7,147 bases of DNA. Origin: JBNFVY01 sp049943335. Lineage in GTDB: Bacteria > Pseudomonadota > Alphaproteobacteria > Rhodobacterales > Rhodobacteraceae. Every line of letters starts with the position of its first letter. Position 1 is the stretch's first letter. The notes beneath the pieces are model-generated. The model saw only the letters and a list, made by a program, of their open reading frames with translations. It did no database searches and was not told the origin of the DNA. Location of the stretch: positions 1 through 7,147 of the forward strand of contig NZ_JBNFVY010000021.1 of the NCBI RefSeq assembly GCF_049943335.1, written 5' to 3'. Positions 6,157 to 7,147 of this stretch are shown one piece after another. A program made the position numbers and the translations under genes.

Positions 6157-6944
6157 GACAACCACCTCTTGCGTCGCTTGTAATGTTTTACATCACGCAT
6201 GTTGCGTCTGTGGCCGGATTCCGAGAACCCCAGATAGAACTCTTTGACGTCTTCGTTGTTCATCAGTTTCTCTGGCGTGCCATCCATCACGACCCGGCCG
6301 TTTTCTATGATATATCCATAGCTTGCGATCGACAGCGCCAGCTCCGCGTTCTGCTCAACCAGCAGAACCGAAACATTGCTCTGTTTCGACAGGTCGGTCA
6401 CGGCCTCGAAGATTTCGGCGATGATCTGCGGCGCCAGCCCCAGGCTGGGTTCGTCCAGCATCAACAGGCGCGGCCTGGACATGAGAGCGCGGCCGATGGC
6501 CACCATCTGCTGTTCACCGCCCGACAGATAGCCCGCAATCATGCCGCGTTTTTCTTTCACGCGCGGAAAGACACTAAAGACATACTCCAGCGCATCCGCC
6601 GCCGCAGACCGGTTGCGGGTGATCCCCCCCATCATCAGGTTTTCTTCGACGGTCAGCGGCTCGAACAATTGCCGCCCCTCGGGAACCATGACGACGCCGC
6701 TGCGCACGATTTCGTCGGGTTTGCTGCCAATCAGATTTTGGCCATCAAGGGTGATCGTGCCACCGATGATATCGCCTTCCTCGGGATACAGCACGCCAGA
6801 GATCCCCTTGAGGATCGTCGACTTGCCAGCCCCGTTCGATCCCAGCAGCGTGACGATCTGGCCCTCGTCTACCGACAGCGACGCATCACGCACCGCTTCG
6901 ATCACATTGTCATAGACAATCTGGACGTTGTTGACATTCAACAT
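6153..6944 (-). CDS. livF: LivF-type ATP-binding subunit of a branched-chain-type ABC transporter, with basic C-terminal tail
   Basis: A 263-residue cytoplasmic ATPase, partner of the LivG-type subunit. Motifs: Walker A GSNGAGKS (35-42), Q-loop and following segment VPEGRQLFEPLTVEENL (87-103), signature LSGGE (140-144), and Walker B LLMLDEP (160-166) with catalytic Glu165. The H-loop position carries Gln198 (LLVEQNA), as is usual for LivF. The protein is longer than the roughly 235 residues of the Escherichia coli protein. The extra length is mainly a C-terminal tail from about 241 that is strongly basic at its end (HYKRRKRWLS, 254-263). The ATG at 6944 overlaps the stop of the AtuA-like gene by one base (TAATG) and GGAAG lies nine bases upstream. 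Its own stop overlaps livG by four bases. It is the first transporter gene of the cluster, so transporter expression depends on reading through from the AtuA-like gene unless a promoter lies inside that gene. Confidence 0.95.
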   Translation of the reverse strand: MLNVNNVQIVYDNVIEAVRDASLSVDEGQIVTLLGSNGAGKSTILKGISGVLYPEEGDIIGGTITLDGQNLIGSKPDEIVRSGVVMVPEGRQLFEPLTVEENLMMGGITRNRSAAADALEYVFSVFPRVKEKRGMIAGYLSGGEQQMVAIGRALMSRPRLLMLDEPSLGLAPQIIAEIFEAVTDLSKQSNVSVLLVEQNAELALSIASYGYIIENGRVVMDGTPEKLMNNEDVKEFYLGFSESGHRRNMRDVKHYKRRKRWLS

Positions 6945-7147
6945 TATGCCACACTTCCTTCGGTCATTCCCAATTTGTCCCTTTGGGCCATTTCGGCCGG
7001 TACGGGGATTTCGATGTCCAGCAGCATCTGCGCAAAGCCCTTGCCTTGCGGGTCGATGCGGACCGAGGCGATGCCGCCCCCGCCCAGCGATTCATGCAGC
7101 AGGAAGTTCAGCGAATGGCTGCCGGGCAGATCAAAGCGTTCGACCGG
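6944..7147 (-). CDS. C-terminal end of an AtuA-like protein (acyclic terpene utilisation type), truncated by window edge
   Basis: An open frame of 67 codons enters at 7147 and ends with TAA at 6944-6946. It carries FDLPGSHSLNFLLHESLGGG (fragment residues 5-24) and then IASVRIDPQGKGFAQMLLDI (26-45) and EIPVP. This arrangement, an LPGxxxLNFLL stretch, a glycine-rich turn, RIDPQGK and LLDIEIPVP, resembles the C-terminal domain of AtuA-family proteins (formerly DUF1446). These occur in gene sets for citronellol/geraniol breakdown and beside acyl-CoA carboxylases. The biochemical role of AtuA proteins is not firmly known. The end seen here could belong to a full-length AtuA or to a separate short AtuA-related protein. 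The assignment rests on remembered family pattern over a short fragment, so it is moderately sure. The presence of a real coding region is certain from the continuous frame and the TAATG junction with livF. Confidence 0.65.
   Translation of the reverse strand, partial: PVERFDLPGSHSLNFLLHESLGGGGIASVRIDPQGKGFAQMLLDIEIPVPAEMAQRDKLGMTEGSVA

Noticed and set aside
6157..6165. GTG at 6165 as the livG start
   Set aside because: Its bases belong to the AGAGGTGG ribosome site for ATG 6156, which also makes the typical ATGA overlap with the livF stop.

Overview
All protein-coding genes in this window lie on the minus strand and form one tightly packed catabolic/transport operon. Read in the direction of transcription (high to low coordinates) the order is: the C-terminal end of an AtuA-like protein (enters at 7147), LivF-type ATPase, LivG-type ATPase, a long-chain-type acyl-CoA synthetase, LivH-type permease, LivM-type permease, a periplasmic substrate-binding protein, and the N-terminal end of a biotin carboxylase (leaves at 1). 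The moderately GC-rich codon use, the GGAGG-type ribosome binding sites and the protein styles suggest a proteobacterium, most likely an alphaproteobacterium such as a member of the Rhodobacterales. That placement is an impression, not a demonstrated result.

Layout: 6944-7147 AtuA-like 3' end; 5368-6944 the two ABC ATPases; 3521-5368 the acyl-CoA synthetase; 2636-3508 and 1594-2631 the two permeases; 335-1525 the binding protein; 1-260 the start of a biotin carboxylase. The first four genes are joined by stop/start overlaps (TAATG, ATGA, TGATG). The next two gaps are 12 and 4 bases. Only two gaps exceed 60 bases: 1526-1593 before the binding protein and 261-334 before the carboxylase. Both contain clear inverted repeats, so both look like points where expression of the polycistronic message is adjusted. 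No tRNA, rRNA, CRISPR, insertion sequence or phage gene was seen, and no gene-free stretch is longer than 74 bases.

The genes read as one pathway. The binding protein captures a solute in the periplasm, LivHM with LivFG import it, the co-translated synthetase converts a carboxylic acid to its CoA thioester, and the flanking AtuA-like protein and biotin-dependent carboxylase suggest further breakdown by acyl-CoA carboxylation, as in acyclic-terpene (citronellol/geraniol) or leucine catabolism. The ABC genes would normally be labelled branched-chain amino acid transporters, but the context argues for an organic acid, perhaps a branched or isoprenoid one. The exact substrate cannot be read from the sequence. 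The most unusual observations are a tandemly duplicated hairpin with compensatory changes before the binding-protein gene, a long wobble-completed palindrome before the carboxylase gene, and non-consensus signature and Walker B residues in the LivG-type ATPase.
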